Shown here: one piece after another, positions 11,869-21,885 of the stretch
How the letters are laid out: every line of letters starts with the position of its first letter
How positions within the stretch are numbered: position 1 is the first letter of the stretch
Origin: Gracilibacillus timonensis
Lineage (GTDB): Bacteria; Bacillota; Bacilli; Bacillales; Amphibacillaceae
DNA length: 64,000 nucleotides
Reading direction: 5' to 3'
Assembly: GCF_900086715.1 (NCBI RefSeq)
Contig: NZ_FLKH01000012.1
Location: forward strand, 1,798,001-1,862,000
Made by a program: the position numbers and the translations under genes
Notes under the pieces: generated by a model
Told to the model about the DNA's origin: nothing
Seen by the model: only the letters and a program-made list of their open reading frames with translations
Database searches by the model: none

Positions 11869-12003
11869 ATGAAACGTACATTTCAACCAAATAATCGTAA
11901 ACGTAAGAAAGTTCATGGATTCCGTGCGCGTATGAGCACAGCAAATGGACGCAAGGTTCTTGCTCGTCGTCGTAAGAAAGGTAGAAAGGTATTATCCGCA
12001 TAG
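11869..12003 (+). CDS. rpmH: 50S ribosomal protein L34
   Basis: The 44-residue, very basic protein starts [19 protein letters not shown] and ends GRKVLSA, the invariant L34 pattern. An AGGGAGGTG ribosome binding site precedes the ATG. It is the first gene to the right of oriC, transcribed outward, and is followed by a terminator-like hairpin and then rnpA. Confidence 0.98.
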   Translation: MKRTFQPNNRKRKKVHGFRARMSTANGRKVLARRRKKGRKVLSA

Positions 12004-12032
12004 GCCACTGATCAGCTCAGTGGTCTTTTTTC
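12003..12032 (+). terminator. terminator between rpmH and rnpA
   Basis: The stem GGCCACTGA/TCAGTGGTC is followed by seven T. It begins at the rpmH stop codon, so it probably lets L34 be made in excess over RNase P protein, with partial read-through to rnpA. Confidence 0.75.
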
Positions 12033-12077
12033 CATGTAAGGTAGATCATGGAAAGCCTTTATTGGAGGAGCACGCAA

Positions 12078-12422
12078 ATGAAGAAAGCATGGAGAATAAA
12101 AAAGAATAGAGAGTTCCAAGAAGTGTTTAAGCAAGGTGCTTCGTTTGCGAACCGGCAACTGGTTATTTATTACTTACATAAGGATCAACAAGCACATTAT
12201 CGAATAGGATTATCGGTGAGTAAAAAAATTGGTAATGCAGTAGTGCGTAATCAAGTGAAGCGCTATATCAGACAGGTCTTTGTCGAGTTAGACACCAAAG
12301 TGAAGAATGAGTATGATATTATTATCATTGCGAGACAACCCGTGAAAGATATAGATTTTCATCAAATAAAAAAAAGTGTCAATCATTTGCTTTATAAAAC
12401 AGGTTTATTGAGGAAGCGATAG
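12078..12422 (+). CDS. rnpA: ribonuclease P protein component
   Basis: A 114-residue basic protein beginning [20 protein letters not shown] with the RNase P signature region [20 protein letters not shown] near residues 50-70. It binds the catalytic RNA and helps recognise pre-tRNA 5' leaders. I chose the ATG at 12078 because GGAGGAG lies 8 nt upstream; the longer frame from 12048 has no such site and would add ten unusual residues. Confidence 0.95.
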   Translation: MKKAWRIKKNREFQEVFKQGASFANRQLVIYYLHKDQQAHYRIGLSVSKKIGNAVVRNQVKRYIRQVFVELDTKVKNEYDIIIIARQPVKDIDFHQIKKSVNHLLYKTGLLRKR

Positions 12423-12616
12423 CACCATCTAGCGTAGTACAGAAATATGTTATCAAGCATTGGGATGGATAAATTCGTGCAACTTTTATTTGTTTTGCAG
12501 CATGTTCCATGACCTGCCTCTGATTTCCTCTTAATTATGACTAGCTAAATGTTAGGATATAGTGGTAGAATGGAAAGCGATGAACAGTGATTGGGAAAGA
12601 ATTAAGGAGGATCAGG

Positions 12617-13405
12617 ATGCGTAAAAAGCTCGTTATCGTATTGGGCTTAGTTGTATTAGTAGCTCTATTAGCAGGATGTACTCAGATTGATCAGGACATC
12701 ACCTCAGAAAGTGAAGGATTTTGGAATAGTTATTTTGTTTATCCTTTATCGTGGTTCCTATTAAAGGTAGCAAGTTTCTTTCATGGAGAATATGGATATG
12801 GACTGGCAATTATAGTTGTAACGATTCTCATTCGTTTAATTTTGTTACCCTTAAACATTAAGCAATTAAGAAGTTCTAAAGCAATGCAGGCCATTCAGCC
12901 GCAGTTACAGGAAATTCGTGAGAAATATAGCTCCAAAGATCAGCAAACACAACAGAAGTTACAACAAGAGACGATGGAACTATTTCAAAAGAATGGTGTC
13001 AACCCACTTGCTGGTTGTTTGCCTATTATCGTACAAATGCCGATTTTAATCGCCTTTTATCATGCGATAATGAGAACGGAAGCACTAAGAGATCATCCGT
13101 TCCTATGGTTTGAACTAGGACAATCAGACCCATATTATATTTTGCCAGTTGTAGCAGCATTCTTCACCTTTTTACAACAGAAGCTGATGATGGCTGGAAC
13201 AACGGCACAACAAAATTCTATGATGCCTCAGATGACCATGATGCTTTATATTATGCCAGTAATGATCGGGATATTTGCTCTTTTCTTACCATCTGCATTG
13301 GCGCTTTATTGGGTAGTAGGTAACCTCTTTATGGTAGGGCAAACCTTACTTGTTAGAAACCCAATGATGAAAAATCAAGAGGCAAGTACAGGAGGCAAAA
13401 AATAG
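12617..13405 (+). CDS. spoIIIJ: membrane protein insertase YidC/SpoIIIJ (lipoprotein)
   Basis: The 262-residue Oxa1/YidC-family protein has an N-terminal lipoprotein signal with lipobox LLAGC, followed by a TM segment, a cytoplasmic coiled loop ([19 protein letters not shown]) and four further TM segments with the [20 protein letters not shown] block. It inserts membrane proteins and, in B. subtilis, supports the SpoIIIA-SpoIIQ sporulation channel. The start ATG at 12617 follows AAGGAGG; the open frame to 12587 is not used. It overlaps jag by one base. Confidence 0.96.
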   Translation: MRKKLVIVLGLVVLVALLAGCTQIDQDITSESEGFWNSYFVYPLSWFLLKVASFFHGEYGYGLAIIVVTILIRLILLPLNIKQLRSSKAMQAIQPQLQEIREKYSSKDQQTQQKLQQETMELFQKNGVNPLAGCLPIIVQMPILIAFYHAIMRTEALRDHPFLWFELGQSDPYYILPVVAAFFTFLQQKLMMAGTTAQQNSMMPQMTMMLYIMPVMIGIFALFLPSALALYWVVGNLFMVGQTLLVRNPMMKNQEASTGGKK

Positions 13406-14022
13406 TGAGACAAATAACTGCTACGGGACAAACGGTTGAAGAAGCGATCCAATCAGCACTAAAGCAGTTAAACATCACAGAGGATCAGGCCGAAGTAGAG
13501 GTAATTGAAGAACCAAAAAAAGGATTATTGGGCTTGTTTGGTTCCAAACGGGCGATAGTCAAGGTGACCAAGCATGATGATCCAACGGAAAAGCTGGAGA
13601 AATACGTACAAAATATGGTGAACGCATTTGATGAAAAGATAGATGTATCCATGCATATCGACCAAAACCATATTACTTTTGAATTATCAGGTGAGAAAAT
13701 TGCCGTATTGATTGGGAAACGGGGACAGACTCTAAACGCCATTCAATACTTAGCTCAATTGGCAATGCACCAGTATGCTGAGAAGTATTACACGGTGGTA
13801 GTCGATGCAGAGGGGTACCGTGATAGAAGAAAAGAAACGTTAGTAGCACTAGCTGAAAAGAATGCCGATCGAGCAGTGAAGACAGGCAGAACGGTTAAAC
13901 TGGATCCAATGCCATCGTATGAAAGGAAAATTATTCATACGGTATTGCAAAAACGGTCGGATATAGAGACAGATTCACAAGGAAATGAACCAAAACGGTA
14001 TGTCGTTATTCATCCAAAATAA
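13405..14022 (+). CDS. jag: RNA-binding protein Jag/KhpB
   Basis: 205 residues: a Jag-N domain (residues 1-50, with KKGLLGLFGSKRA), a KH domain with the GKRGQTLNAIQYL motif near 110, and a C-terminal R3H domain. KhpB proteins bind RNA and affect cell envelope growth in several Firmicutes. The GTG start overlaps the spoIIIJ stop and uses the AGGAGG in its last codons. A diverged copy of its last 26 codons and terminator occurs about 1.7 kb downstream (15641-15770). Confidence 0.95.
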   Translation: MRQITATGQTVEEAIQSALKQLNITEDQAEVEVIEEPKKGLLGLFGSKRAIVKVTKHDDPTEKLEKYVQNMVNAFDEKIDVSMHIDQNHITFELSGEKIAVLIGKRGQTLNAIQYLAQLAMHQYAEKYYTVVVDAEGYRDRRKETLVALAEKNADRAVKTGRTVKLDPMPSYERKIIHTVLQKRSDIETDSQGNEPKRYVVIHPK

Positions 14023-14090
14023 AGCAAAATGGTAAGTGATGAACATGTAATTCTTTGGATTACGTGTTCTTTTTTTATTAGATAGAAAAG
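13944..14090 (+). repeat. direct repeat copy 1: jag 3' end plus terminator
   Basis: This segment (jag codons for about QKRSDIETDSQGNEPKRY to the stop, then the terminator hairpin) has a diverged second copy at 15641-15781. The two copies bracket the symporter gene. Identity is high over the last 26 codons and continues through the hairpin into the downstream T-run. Confidence 0.8.
14041..14077 (+). terminator. terminator of the rnpA-spoIIIJ-jag transcript
   Basis: GAACATGTAAT and ATTACGTGTTC form an 11-bp stem with one G-T pair, followed by seven T. Confidence 0.8.
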
Positions 14091-14216
14091 TTTATCACAC
14101 TCTGTTGTGGTATAATGAAACAATTCCTTGAAAAGTCAACCGGTAATAGTACATATAGATCGTAGTTGATTTTATCAATACATATTTAGAAATTTAACCT
14201 TAAGGCGTGAATATCA

Positions 14217-15449
14217 ATGATTAACATTTGGAATAAATATAAAAATTCATCTTTCATACTTAAAATGTCAATTGGTTTTATACTTGGCATTATCGTAGGA
14301 GTCATTTTCGGTAAACAGGCTGAGGTTTTACAACCTTTCGGAACACTTCTGCTTCATTTATTTAGCCTTATAGCCATCCCGATCATTTTTTTGGCTGTGG
14401 TGTTGGCTGTCAATCAAATGAATGTAAAACAGCTGGGGAGAATTGGGGGCAAACTGATTTTTTATTATGCTGTTACAACGGCCGCTGCTGTTTTGATTGG
14501 TTTAGGATTGGCTCTTTTTTTCGAACCGGGGGTTAATATGACCTTGCCTGATGCAAATGTCGAGAAGCCAGATACACCACATGTTTCCGATGTGCTTTTG
14601 CAAATTGTACCTGAAAATATGTTTGAGGCCTTCACTTCTGGTGATCTGATGTCCATTCTATTTCTTGCTGTTATTATAGGTATGTCGATATCTCTGATGA
14701 AATTTTCCAAAGAAGAAAAGTCACAGAAATATGGTGAGGTTCTGGATACTTTTTTCAGTGCATTGAATGAAATGTTCTTTAAGATTCTAAGAGGTATTCT
14801 TTTATACGCTCCTATCGGCATATTTGCCATCAGTGCTTCTGCGTTCGGTAGCCATGGGTGGGAGACGGTGCAATCCTTACTGAAACTGACAGGGGTTTTC
14901 TATCTTGGACTTATATTGCTTTGGGTTTTTATCTATTCGGGTTTATTGAAGTTATCGGGAACATCGATTTTTCAATTTTTCAGAAATACGAAGGAAGCTT
15001 ATACGACGGCGTTTTTCACCTCAAGCAGTATTGCTTCTCTCCCCGTGGCCATTGAAGCGGCCAAGAAAGCAGGTATTTCTAAAAAAACAGCGAATTTCGC
15101 ATTACCTTTAGGAGCCGTGTTCAATTCGGATGGCGGTGCCCTTCGTATGGGTATTTCTATTGTTTTTGCAGCAAATGTGACCGATTTGAATCTGTCACCA
15201 ACTGATTTATTGATCATCGTGTTAATAGGAACGCTCTTATCGATAGGTACGGCGGGAGTTCCTGCCGCAGGACTTGTAACCCTATCGGCAGTACTAACAA
15301 TGTTTGGGCTGCCATTGGAAATCGTTGCATTAATAGGAGGGGTAGATGCCATCCTTGGAATGGGTGGAACAGCTTCTAATGTTACGGGAGATATTGTTGG
15401 AGCCGCAGTTATAGACCGTTCGGAAAAAAGGAAGGCTGCTCAGGTATAA
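14217..15449 (+). CDS. dicarboxylate/amino acid:cation symporter (DAACS/GltP family)
   Basis: The 410-residue protein has many hydrophobic segments and the hallmarks of the glutamate/dicarboxylate symporters: AFFTSSSIASLPV (serine-rich re-entrant loop), NSDGGALRMG in the place of the usual NMDGT motif of TM7, and MGGTASNVTGDIVGAAVID corresponding to the conserved TM8 NVTGD. The NMDGT change suggests a subgroup with altered substrate. It breaks the usual jag-mnmE adjacency and lies between duplicated jag ends, suggesting later acquisition. An extended -10 (TGGTATAAT, 14108-14116) lies upstream. The start is weakly defined; no strong SD is seen. Confidence 0.9.
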   Translation: MINIWNKYKNSSFILKMSIGFILGIIVGVIFGKQAEVLQPFGTLLLHLFSLIAIPIIFLAVVLAVNQMNVKQLGRIGGKLIFYYAVTTAAAVLIGLGLALFFEPGVNMTLPDANVEKPDTPHVSDVLLQIVPENMFEAFTSGDLMSILFLAVIIGMSISLMKFSKEEKSQKYGEVLDTFFSALNEMFFKILRGILLYAPIGIFAISASAFGSHGWETVQSLLKLTGVFYLGLILLWVFIYSGLLKLSGTSIFQFFRNTKEAYTTAFFTSSSIASLPVAIEAAKKAGISKKTANFALPLGAVFNSDGGALRMGISIVFAANVTDLNLSPTDLLIIVLIGTLLSIGTAGVPAAGLVTLSAVLTMFGLPLEIVALIGGVDAILGMGGTASNVTGDIVGAAVIDRSEKRKAAQV

Positions 15450-15640
15450 ATAAAATTAGGAACCCGCTTTAAAATAATATGAAGAGGAAAATAAAATCGC
15501 AAGAAATGGTTTCTAACAAAAGTAAAAAGACCCAATCCAGGTTGTTTTCTTTAACGCAGCAAAAACTAATTTGTTGAAAAGAAAGTGATTCAACACAAGG
15601 GTACAGTATGTAAGCAGCTAAGAAGAGTAAGGAACCCCTA

Positions 15641-15718
15641 TTTCACAAACGGTTGGACATAGAGACAGATCCACAAGGAAATGAGCTAAAACGGTATATC
15701 ATTATTCAGCCAAAATAA
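15641..15718 (+). pseudogene. remnant of the 3' end of a jag-like gene
   Basis: In frame, 26 codons (LFHKRLDIETDPQGNELKRY...) match the end of jag (VLQKRSDIETDSQGNEPKRY...), including the stop codon position. The changes are largely conservative (VVIHPK to IIIQPK), which fits descent from a diverged homologue. No start or upstream jag sequence remains. Confidence 0.8.
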
Positions 15719-15781
15719 AGCAAATGCTGAGAGAAGAACATGTAATTCTAAGGATTACGTGTTTTTTTTAGGAAAGAAAAC
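15641..15781 (+). repeat. direct repeat copy 2: jag tail remnant plus terminator
   Basis: Second copy of the segment at 13944-14090, including a hairpin at about 15737-15763 with a seven-T tail. It separates the symporter from mnmE. Confidence 0.8.
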
Positions 15782-16187
15782 ATTGGGATGTTTGTTTAGT
15801 ACGTGAAATCATCTATTTTGATAAGATTAAAGTGCTATTAATCCTTGGTATTATAGGATTTGGAATGATTTTGACCATTGATGAATGTGTGTGAAAAGAT
15901 AGCTTATCGTTCATTCATCTTTTCACTTGCGTAGATAGCAGCAAGAACCACGAAAACAAATGGATTCGTCCGAGCAACGCTGGATTGCACTTCGATATTT
16001 TTCCCTTCATTCTACCGTTTCTTTGCGAGAAAGGCAAAACGGTAAATGAGGATTTTCATAAAGTGAAAGAGCAGTATAATCGGAATACCCCCTCCTTATT
16101 TTGTGATTTTTGAGAAAGAGCGAGCCTTCAAATTAGAATATTAATACTTTTTATAACTCCGTTTGCACTAAGTGCTATTTATAAAAA
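15782..16187. other. non-coding stretch upstream of mnmE
   Basis: No gene is supported. It holds one copy of the dispersed intergenic repeat (15826-15890), then two mutually exclusive hairpins: GATGAATG (15880-15887) with CATTCATC (15912-15919), or GTGAAAAGAT (15891-15900) with ATCTTTTCAC (15917-15926). A further TACCGTTT/AAACGGTA inverted repeat lies near 16013-16044. Confidence 0.5.
15826..15890 (+). repeat. dispersed intergenic repeat, copy A
   Basis: Contains TCCTTGGTATTATAGGATTT then GGAATGATTTTGACC, which aligns with parts of the segments at 28232, 36470, 46001 and 50313. Only the left part of the element is recognisable here. Confidence 0.55.
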
Positions 16188-16318
16188 TTATCCACAAACA
16201 CGCATACGTATCTTCGGCTAATGAATAGAAAATCCCTTGTGGATAACTAAATCCAAGAAAATTTATACACATGTGGATAAATATTTTTGCTAAAATCCCA
16301 AAAAACAGGTGTGGATAT
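16188..16318. promoter_or_regulatory. DnaA-box cluster upstream of mnmE
   Basis: Four boxes occur in 131 bp: TTATCCACA at 16188-16196, TGTGGATAA at 16238-16246 and 16272-16280 (all perfect) and TGTGGATAT at 16310-16318. From memory, B. subtilis also has an origin-proximal DnaA-box cluster beside trmE/mnmE that moderates initiation. The mnmE promoter probably lies within or just after this region. Confidence 0.75.
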
Positions 16319-16422
16319 CTTTTCAAAGGGCATAGTTATGTGCTATTCTAATAAGTTAGTGATACAAAAACTAATCTGAATAGATAAGATATAGATAATA
16401 GGTGTCAGATGGAGGTGAAGAA

Positions 16423-17799
16423 GTGGAGCAGGATACAATAGCAGCGATTTCGACGCCGATTGGGGAAGGCGCGATAGCGATTGTTCGTTTAAGCGGGGAT
16501 GAAGCTGTCACGATTAGCAATCAATTATTTGCAGGGAAAGACCTTAAGCAAGTGGATTCCCATACGATCCATTATGGTAAAATGGTGGACCCGAACAGTA
16601 AAGAAATGATTGAAGAAGTAATGGTGAGCGTTATGCGCGCGCCTAAGACGTTTACCAAAGAAGACATCGTTGAAATCAATTGTCACGGCGGTCTGGCTTC
16701 GGTGAATCGATTGTTGGAACAAGTATTACATCAGGGTGCACGTTTAGCGGAGCCTGGTGAATTTACCAAGCGAGCCTTTTTGAATGGCAGGATTGATTTA
16801 TCGCAAGCGGAAGCAGTGATGGATTTGATTCGCGCCAAAACTGATAAAGCAATGAATATAGCCTTAACACAGCTAGATGGAAAACTATCGAAACTTGTGC
16901 AAGAACTGCGGCAGAAGCTGATTGAAACCGTCGCCCATGTAGAGGTTAACATTGATTATCCGGAATACGATGATGTAGAAGAAATGTCCCATCAAATGCT
17001 TCAGGAACAAACAAGGGTAGTCTATCAAGAGGTAGAACAACTATTAAGCATGGCTAAGCAAGGAAAAATTTTACGTGAAGGTATATCCACTGCGATTATC
17101 GGCAGACCAAATGTCGGTAAATCTTCCTTATTGAACGCCTTTGTTCAGGAGTCAAAGGCGATTGTCACTGATATTCCGGGAACGACAAGGGATGTAATTG
17201 AAGAGTATGTCAATGTAAGAGGCGTGCCACTACGGCTGGTAGACACGGCCGGTATTCGTGAAACAGAAGATATTGTTGAACGAATGGGTGTCGAACGTTC
17301 CCGCAAGGCCTTAAAAGAGTCCGATTTGATTCTGCTTGTTCTTAATTATGGCGAAGCATTAACAGAAGAAGATCGTAACCTGTTTAAAGCAGTAGAAGGA
17401 TTAGAGTATATTGTCATTGTCAATAAAACCGATCTAGAACCGGAATTAGATATTGACGAAGTAAACCAATTAGCTGGTACACAAAAGGTGATCACGACCG
17501 CCTTAATTGAAGATAAAGGGATGGATGCACTCGAAACAGCCATTGCCGATACCTTTTTTGCAGGGGAGATTGAGTCAGGTGATCTTACGTATGTATCGAA
17601 TGTTCGTCATATCCAATTATTACAACAGACACTAGCGGCACTGGAAGAGGCAGATCAAGCGATGGAAGCTGGTATGCCGATTGACTTAGTACAAATAGAT
17701 GTGACGAGAGCCTGGGAATTACTTGGGGAAATTGTCGGAGATACCGTGCAGGATAGTTTAATTGATCAATTATTTTCTCAATTCTGCTTAGGAAAATAA
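16423..17799 (+). CDS. mnmE: tRNA modification GTPase MnmE
   Basis: 458 residues. The N-terminal tetrahydrofolate-binding domain starts [21 protein letters not shown]; a helical domain flanks a G domain with [13 protein letters not shown], the DIPGTTRDV switch region, DTAGI and NKTD; the protein ends in FCLGK, the family's catalytic C-terminal Cys motif. With MnmG it makes 5-carboxymethylaminomethyluridine at tRNA wobble U34. I chose the GTG at 16423, with GGAGGTG about 5 nt upstream; an in-frame GTG at 16402 has no site. Followed 28 bp later by mnmG. Confidence 0.97.
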   Translation: MEQDTIAAISTPIGEGAIAIVRLSGDEAVTISNQLFAGKDLKQVDSHTIHYGKMVDPNSKEMIEEVMVSVMRAPKTFTKEDIVEINCHGGLASVNRLLEQVLHQGARLAEPGEFTKRAFLNGRIDLSQAEAVMDLIRAKTDKAMNIALTQLDGKLSKLVQELRQKLIETVAHVEVNIDYPEYDDVEEMSHQMLQEQTRVVYQEVEQLLSMAKQGKILREGISTAIIGRPNVGKSSLLNAFVQESKAIVTDIPGTTRDVIEEYVNVRGVPLRLVDTAGIRETEDIVERMGVERSRKALKESDLILLVLNYGEALTEEDRNLFKAVEGLEYIVIVNKTDLEPELDIDEVNQLAGTQKVITTALIEDKGMDALETAIADTFFAGEIESGDLTYVSNVRHIQLLQQTLAALEEADQAMEAGMPIDLVQIDVTRAWELLGEIVGDTVQDSLIDQLFSQFCLGK

Positions 17800-17827
17800 C
17801 CAAACGGAGATAAAAGGAGGATCAGCT

Positions 17828-19720
17828 ATGTCCAACTATGAAGCTGGTCAATATGATGTGATTGTCATCGGAGCGGGACATGCAGGTGTGGAAGCCGCCT
17901 ATGCCGCTGCCAAAAGAGGGGCAAAAACATTAATATTAACATTAAACTTAGACTTGATTGCCTTTATGCCATGTAATCCATCGATTGGCGGACCTGCCAA
18001 AGGGATTGTCGTTAGAGAAGTCGATGCAATGGGTGGCTTAATGGGTAAAGTCATTGATAAAACCTATATCCAAATGCGGATGTTGAATACAGGAAAAGGT
18101 CCTGCCGTTCGTGCTTTACGTGCGCAAGCAGATAAGCCTTTATATATACAAGAAATGAAACGATTGTTAGAGGAAACACCGAATTTGACCGTCAGACAAG
18201 GAATGGTAGAGGAATTGGTGGTAGAAGAGGGTCAGGTACAAGGTGTTATTACCGAAACCAAAGCATTCTATCGAGCAAAATCGGTGATTATTACGACAGG
18301 TACCTTTATGCGAGGACGTGTATTGCTTGGTGATATTTCTTATGAAAGTGGTCCAAATAATCAACGCGCTAGTATCAAACTTGCAGAAAACTTGGAAGAA
18401 CTAGGATTTGATATTGTCCGCTTCAAAACGGGAACACCACCAAGAGTCAATAATCGGACCGTTAATTATGAAAAAACAGAAATACAGCCTGGTGATGAGC
18501 ATCCACAACACTTTTCCTATGAAACGACGGGAGAGATATTGGATCAGATTCCATGCTGGTTAACGTATACCAATGAAAAAACCCACGAAATCATTAATGA
18601 AAATTTAGGGTTATCAGCAATGTATTCAGGTGCCGTAAGAGGAACGGGGCCAAGGTATTGCCCTTCGATTGAGGATAAAATTGTCCGTTTCCATGATAAA
18701 CCGCGACACCAGGTATTCTTGGAACCAGAAGGACGAAATACAGAAGAGGTATATGTACAAGGGTTATCCACTTCCTTACCAGAGTATGTCCAGCGCGAAA
18801 TCCTCAAAACAGTGCCGGGGCTAGAAGAGGCAGAAATTATGCGGGCAGGCTATGCGATTGAATATGACGCCGTAGTGCCAACACAATTATGGCCGACACT
18901 CGAAGTGAAGAATATTGATTCCTTGTTTACAGCAGGTCAAATCAATGGAACCTCTGGATATGAAGAAGCGGCGGCTCAAGGCTTAATGGCAGGAATTAAC
19001 GCTGCTGCCAAAGTATTAGATAAGGAAACGTGTATACTAGATCGCTCTCAGGCCTATATTGGTGTGCTAATCGATGACTTAGTGACCAAAGGAACCAATG
19101 AACCTTATCGTTTATTGACGTCCAGAGCGGAGTATCGTCTCTTATTACGTCATGATAATGCCGACCTTCGTCTTACAGAAATCGGTTATCGTTTAGGGCT
19201 GATACCAAAAGAGCGGTTTGCCCGTTTTGAAGAGAAAAAACGATTAATTGCAGAAGAAATGGAGCGTTTAAGTGAGGTTCGTTTGAAACCAACAGAAGAG
19301 CTACAGCAAGCAATGGAGGAAATCGGCGGCACTCGATTAAAAGATGGCATTTTGGCTTATGATTTACTGAAACGGCCAGAGGTCACTTATGAGTTGATGG
19401 AACGCTTTGCCACACCGGAAGAAGAGCTGCCAGCAGAAGTGAAAGAACAAGTGGAAATCCAGATTAAATACAAAGGATACATTTCCAAATCTAACCAACA
19501 AGTAGATCGTATGAAGAAAATGGAGAACAAACTTATTCCAGACCATATTGATTACGATGATATAAGTGGAATTGCCACCGAAGCAAGGGAAAAATTAAAA
19601 ACGGTACGTCCATTGTCTGTAGGACAAGCCTCGAGAATTTCCGGGGTCAATCCTGCCGATGTTTCCATTTTACTAGTATATATTGAACAAGGAAATGTAG
19701 CCAAAGTATCTAATGAATAA
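17828..19720 (+). CDS. mnmG: tRNA uridine-5-carboxymethylaminomethyl modification enzyme MnmG
   Basis: 630 residues. The N-terminal FAD-binding motif [16 protein letters not shown], the [11 protein letters not shown] loop and the [14 protein letters not shown] motif are characteristic of MnmG (GidA). The C-terminal helical domain binds MnmE and tRNA. It partners with MnmE in U34 modification. An AAGGAGG site precedes the ATG by 8 nt. It forms an operon with mnmE and rsmG. Confidence 0.97.
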   Translation: MSNYEAGQYDVIVIGAGHAGVEAAYAAAKRGAKTLILTLNLDLIAFMPCNPSIGGPAKGIVVREVDAMGGLMGKVIDKTYIQMRMLNTGKGPAVRALRAQADKPLYIQEMKRLLEETPNLTVRQGMVEELVVEEGQVQGVITETKAFYRAKSVIITTGTFMRGRVLLGDISYESGPNNQRASIKLAENLEELGFDIVRFKTGTPPRVNNRTVNYEKTEIQPGDEHPQHFSYETTGEILDQIPCWLTYTNEKTHEIINENLGLSAMYSGAVRGTGPRYCPSIEDKIVRFHDKPRHQVFLEPEGRNTEEVYVQGLSTSLPEYVQREILKTVPGLEEAEIMRAGYAIEYDAVVPTQLWPTLEVKNIDSLFTAGQINGTSGYEEAAAQGLMAGINAAAKVLDKETCILDRSQAYIGVLIDDLVTKGTNEPYRLLTSRAEYRLLLRHDNADLRLTEIGYRLGLIPKERFARFEEKKRLIAEEMERLSEVRLKPTEELQQAMEEIGGTRLKDGILAYDLLKRPEVTYELMERFATPEEELPAEVKEQVEIQIKYKGYISKSNQQVDRMKKMENKLIPDHIDYDDISGIATEAREKLKTVRPLSVGQASRISGVNPADVSILLVYIEQGNVAKVSNE

Positions 19721-19736
19721 ATAGGGGAGTGGCGCC

Positions 19737-20450
19737 GTGGATTTGCAAGCTTTTCAAGATCATTTACAAACAAAAGGGATAACCATTACAGAAAAACAAA
19801 TCCAGCAATTTGAACAATATTATCAAATTTTGGTAGAATGGAATGAGAAAATGAATCTAACCGCCATCACCGAAAAAGAAGAGGTGTATGCTAAGCATTT
19901 CTACGATTCGGTGACGGCCGCCTTTTATTTTGATTTCACCAATGATTTGCACCTTTGTGATGTGGGGGCAGGGGCAGGTTTTCCTAGCCTTCCCCTTAAG
20001 ATTTTATACCCACATGTAAAGGTGACCATTGTTGACTCCCTGCAAAAAAGAATTACCTTTTTGAATCATTTGGCCGCTCAACTAGGTCTGGAGGGGGTAA
20101 GTTTTTACCATGACCGAGCGGAGTTATTTGGTATAAATGATAAATTTAGGCATCGATTCGATGTGGTGATGGCAAGGGCAGTAGCCAAAACATCCGTATT
20201 ATCGGAACTATGTCTTCCTTTGTTACGCACTGGTGGAACCTTTATTGCCATGAAGGGAGCCAATGCTTCAGGAGAATTAGCACAAGCGCAAGATGCCATT
20301 GAACTACTAGGTGGAGTCGTGAATAGGGTAGAGACATTCTCTTTACCAGCGAATAATGGCGAACGAAATATTGTTTTTATTGATAAAAAACGCAAAACAC
20401 CGAAGAAATATCCAAGAAAACCTGGCGTTCCCAATAAACATCCGTTATAA
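19737..20450 (+). CDS. rsmG: 16S rRNA (guanine527-N7)-methyltransferase RsmG
   Basis: 237 residues. The Rossmann-like SAM-binding domain has the [17 protein letters not shown] motif and the downstream ARAVAK motif; the N-terminus carries [10 protein letters not shown], typical of GidB/RsmG. It methylates G527 of 16S rRNA; loss gives low-level streptomycin resistance in related bacteria. The start is GTG, with GGGGAGTGG upstream, 16 bp after mnmG. The C-terminal tail is basic. Confidence 0.96.
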   Translation: MDLQAFQDHLQTKGITITEKQIQQFEQYYQILVEWNEKMNLTAITEKEEVYAKHFYDSVTAAFYFDFTNDLHLCDVGAGAGFPSLPLKILYPHVKVTIVDSLQKRITFLNHLAAQLGLEGVSFYHDRAELFGINDKFRHRFDVVMARAVAKTSVLSELCLPLLRTGGTFIAMKGANASGELAQAQDAIELLGGVVNRVETFSLPANNGERNIVFIDKKRKTPKKYPRKPGVPNKHPL

Positions 20451-20599
20451 AGATAAATTTGCACTTATAGAATGAATACACCAATAAATGGGGAAATATT
20501 GATTTTTCAGAAGCCATATATATTTCTTGAAAAATTATTGATATTTTTTATCGCTTTTCGTATTTTTATGATAAAATGGATATAACAGATGATTAGAGA

Positions 20600-20615
20600 T
20601 GTTCCACGTGAAACA
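20600..20615. promoter_or_regulatory. parS: parS centromere site 1 (exact)
   Basis: TGTTCCACGTGAAACA is identical to the B. subtilis 16-bp parS consensus. It lies between rsmG and noc, 180 bp from noc. ParB (Spo0J) is expected to load here and spread to organise the origin. Confidence 0.95.
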
Positions 20616-20641
20616 TTAAGGAATATCTAACGGCTTCTTTG

Positions 20642-20672
20642 ACTTGCTTAACGGTAATTAAGCAAGTTTTCC
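20642..20672 (+). terminator. terminator downstream of rsmG
   Basis: ACTTGCTTA and TAAGCAAGT form a 9-bp perfect stem followed by TTTTCCCTTTT. It follows the parS site and ends the mnmE-mnmG-rsmG transcript. Confidence 0.65.
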
Positions 20673-20793
20673 CTTTTGTTTTTGAAGACAAAGAGGGGAG
20701 AATGGGTTTATTATCGGGGGTCTGCTTTCATAGATAGGAGAGCAAACTTAGCTATAATGGAATGATGTGAAGTAGAAAAAGGTGGTGTTTGTT

Positions 20794-21660
20794 GTGTTAC
20801 ACCCATTTGGTCGGATTTTTGGAATTGGTGATAAAACCGAAGAAATCGAAACCGAAGAGTTAGATAAACTGCAAGACGAGGTTGTCTATATTGATGTTGC
20901 TAAAATAGAAGCCAATCGTTTTCAGCCAAGATCTATTTTTGATGAGGAGAAGATCAAAGAACTTGCTCAAACATTACATACACATGGTTTAATACAGCCA
21001 ATTGTGGTACGTAAGCTGGATGAAGAGGAAGAGTCTTATGAGATCATAGCTGGGGAGAGGCGTTGGCGTGCTGCCAATAGTCTTGGCTGGGAGACTGTTC
21101 CCGCCATTATCCGCGAAATGACTGATAAGGAAACTGCCTCGGTAGCACTAATTGAAAATTTACAACGAGAAGAACTGACCGTGATCGAAGAAGCAACTGC
21201 GTATGAGAAATTGATTGAAATGCATGAATTAACGCAAGAAGCATTAGCACAGAGATTAGGCAAGAGCCAATCTACCATTGCCAATAAAATGAGACTGCTC
21301 AAGCTTCCTCAAGAAGTCCAGCAAGCCATTTTACAAAAAACAATTACGGAACGACATGCCAGAGCCTTGATCGTTTTAAAAGACGAAGAACTGCAACGTA
21401 AGGTGTTACAGCAGATTATCGAAAAAGATTTAAACGTGAAACAAACCGAAGATCAGATCGAAAAACTGATGACAGCAGATAAGAAAGAACCGAAGAAAAA
21501 ACCCCGCTTGAAAGGGGTTAATAAAGACATGCGTATCGCAATGAATACTATAAGGCAGTCGTTAAACATGGTTTCCGACACAGGAATTGATTTGGAAACC
21601 AATGAGCAAGACCATGAGGACTATTACCAAATCACCATCAAAATTCCTAAGAAAAAATAA
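20794..21660 (+). CDS. noc: nucleoid occlusion protein Noc
   Basis: 288 residues of the ParB-like family. The N-terminus has the amphipathic start [11 protein letters not shown], typical of the membrane-targeting helix of Noc. The CTPase domain has [13 protein letters not shown] and [14 protein letters not shown], and an HTH follows ([19 protein letters not shown]). Noc binds its own sites and blocks FtsZ assembly over the nucleoid. The GTG at 20794 has AAAGGTGG 8 nt upstream; an in-frame GTG at 20782 does not. A predicted Noc site lies at 47007-47020. Confidence 0.94.
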   Translation: MLHPFGRIFGIGDKTEEIETEELDKLQDEVVYIDVAKIEANRFQPRSIFDEEKIKELAQTLHTHGLIQPIVVRKLDEEEESYEIIAGERRWRAANSLGWETVPAIIREMTDKETASVALIENLQREELTVIEEATAYEKLIEMHELTQEALAQRLGKSQSTIANKMRLLKLPQEVQQAILQKTITERHARALIVLKDEELQRKVLQQIIEKDLNVKQTEDQIEKLMTADKKEPKKKPRLKGVNKDMRIAMNTIRQSLNMVSDTGIDLETNEQDHEDYYQITIKIPKKK

Positions 21661-21670
21661 GTACATGCTG

Positions 21671-21706
21671 CCCATCTTTATCAGTTAGAAAGATGGGTCG
21701 TTTTTT
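21671..21706 (+). terminator. terminator of noc
   Basis: CCCATCTTT and AAAGATGGG form a 9-bp perfect stem, followed by TCGTTTTTT. Confidence 0.85.
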
Positions 21707-21729
21707 GCAAGGGAAAAGGAGAGAACAAC

Positions 21730-21810
21730 ATGAAAAGGGATCAGATAAGACTTCGAGGACTGTTGGAAATCCACAAGCAAATTGAATCATTTGAATCATT
21801 TATGGTTTAA
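21730..21810 (+). CDS. possible 26-residue small protein between noc and soj
   Basis: A short frame MKRDQIRLRGLLEIHKQIES... (26 codons plus stop) has AAAAGGAG 8 nt before its ATG. It is polar, with no signal peptide or membrane segment, and I do not recognise a family. It may be a real small protein, a remnant of a lost gene, or a chance frame with a good ribosome site. Confidence 0.25.
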   Translation: MKRDQIRLRGLLEIHKQIESFESFMV

Positions 21811-21885
21811 AAACAACATTTATTTCTGAAATAAACAGAATTAGTGGTAAAATAAAAGAGAGAATTGCAAGAGGTAGGTGACACC

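Larger units (their letters stand above)
20451..20793 (+). promoter_or_regulatory. rsmG-noc intergenic region
   Basis: This 343-bp gap holds a parS site, then a terminator hairpin (20642-20672), then the noc promoter region. I see no further coding sequence. Confidence 0.5.

Noticed and set aside
11798-12001. 67-codon minus-strand frame opposite rpmH
   Set aside because: It is the complement of the L34 gene.
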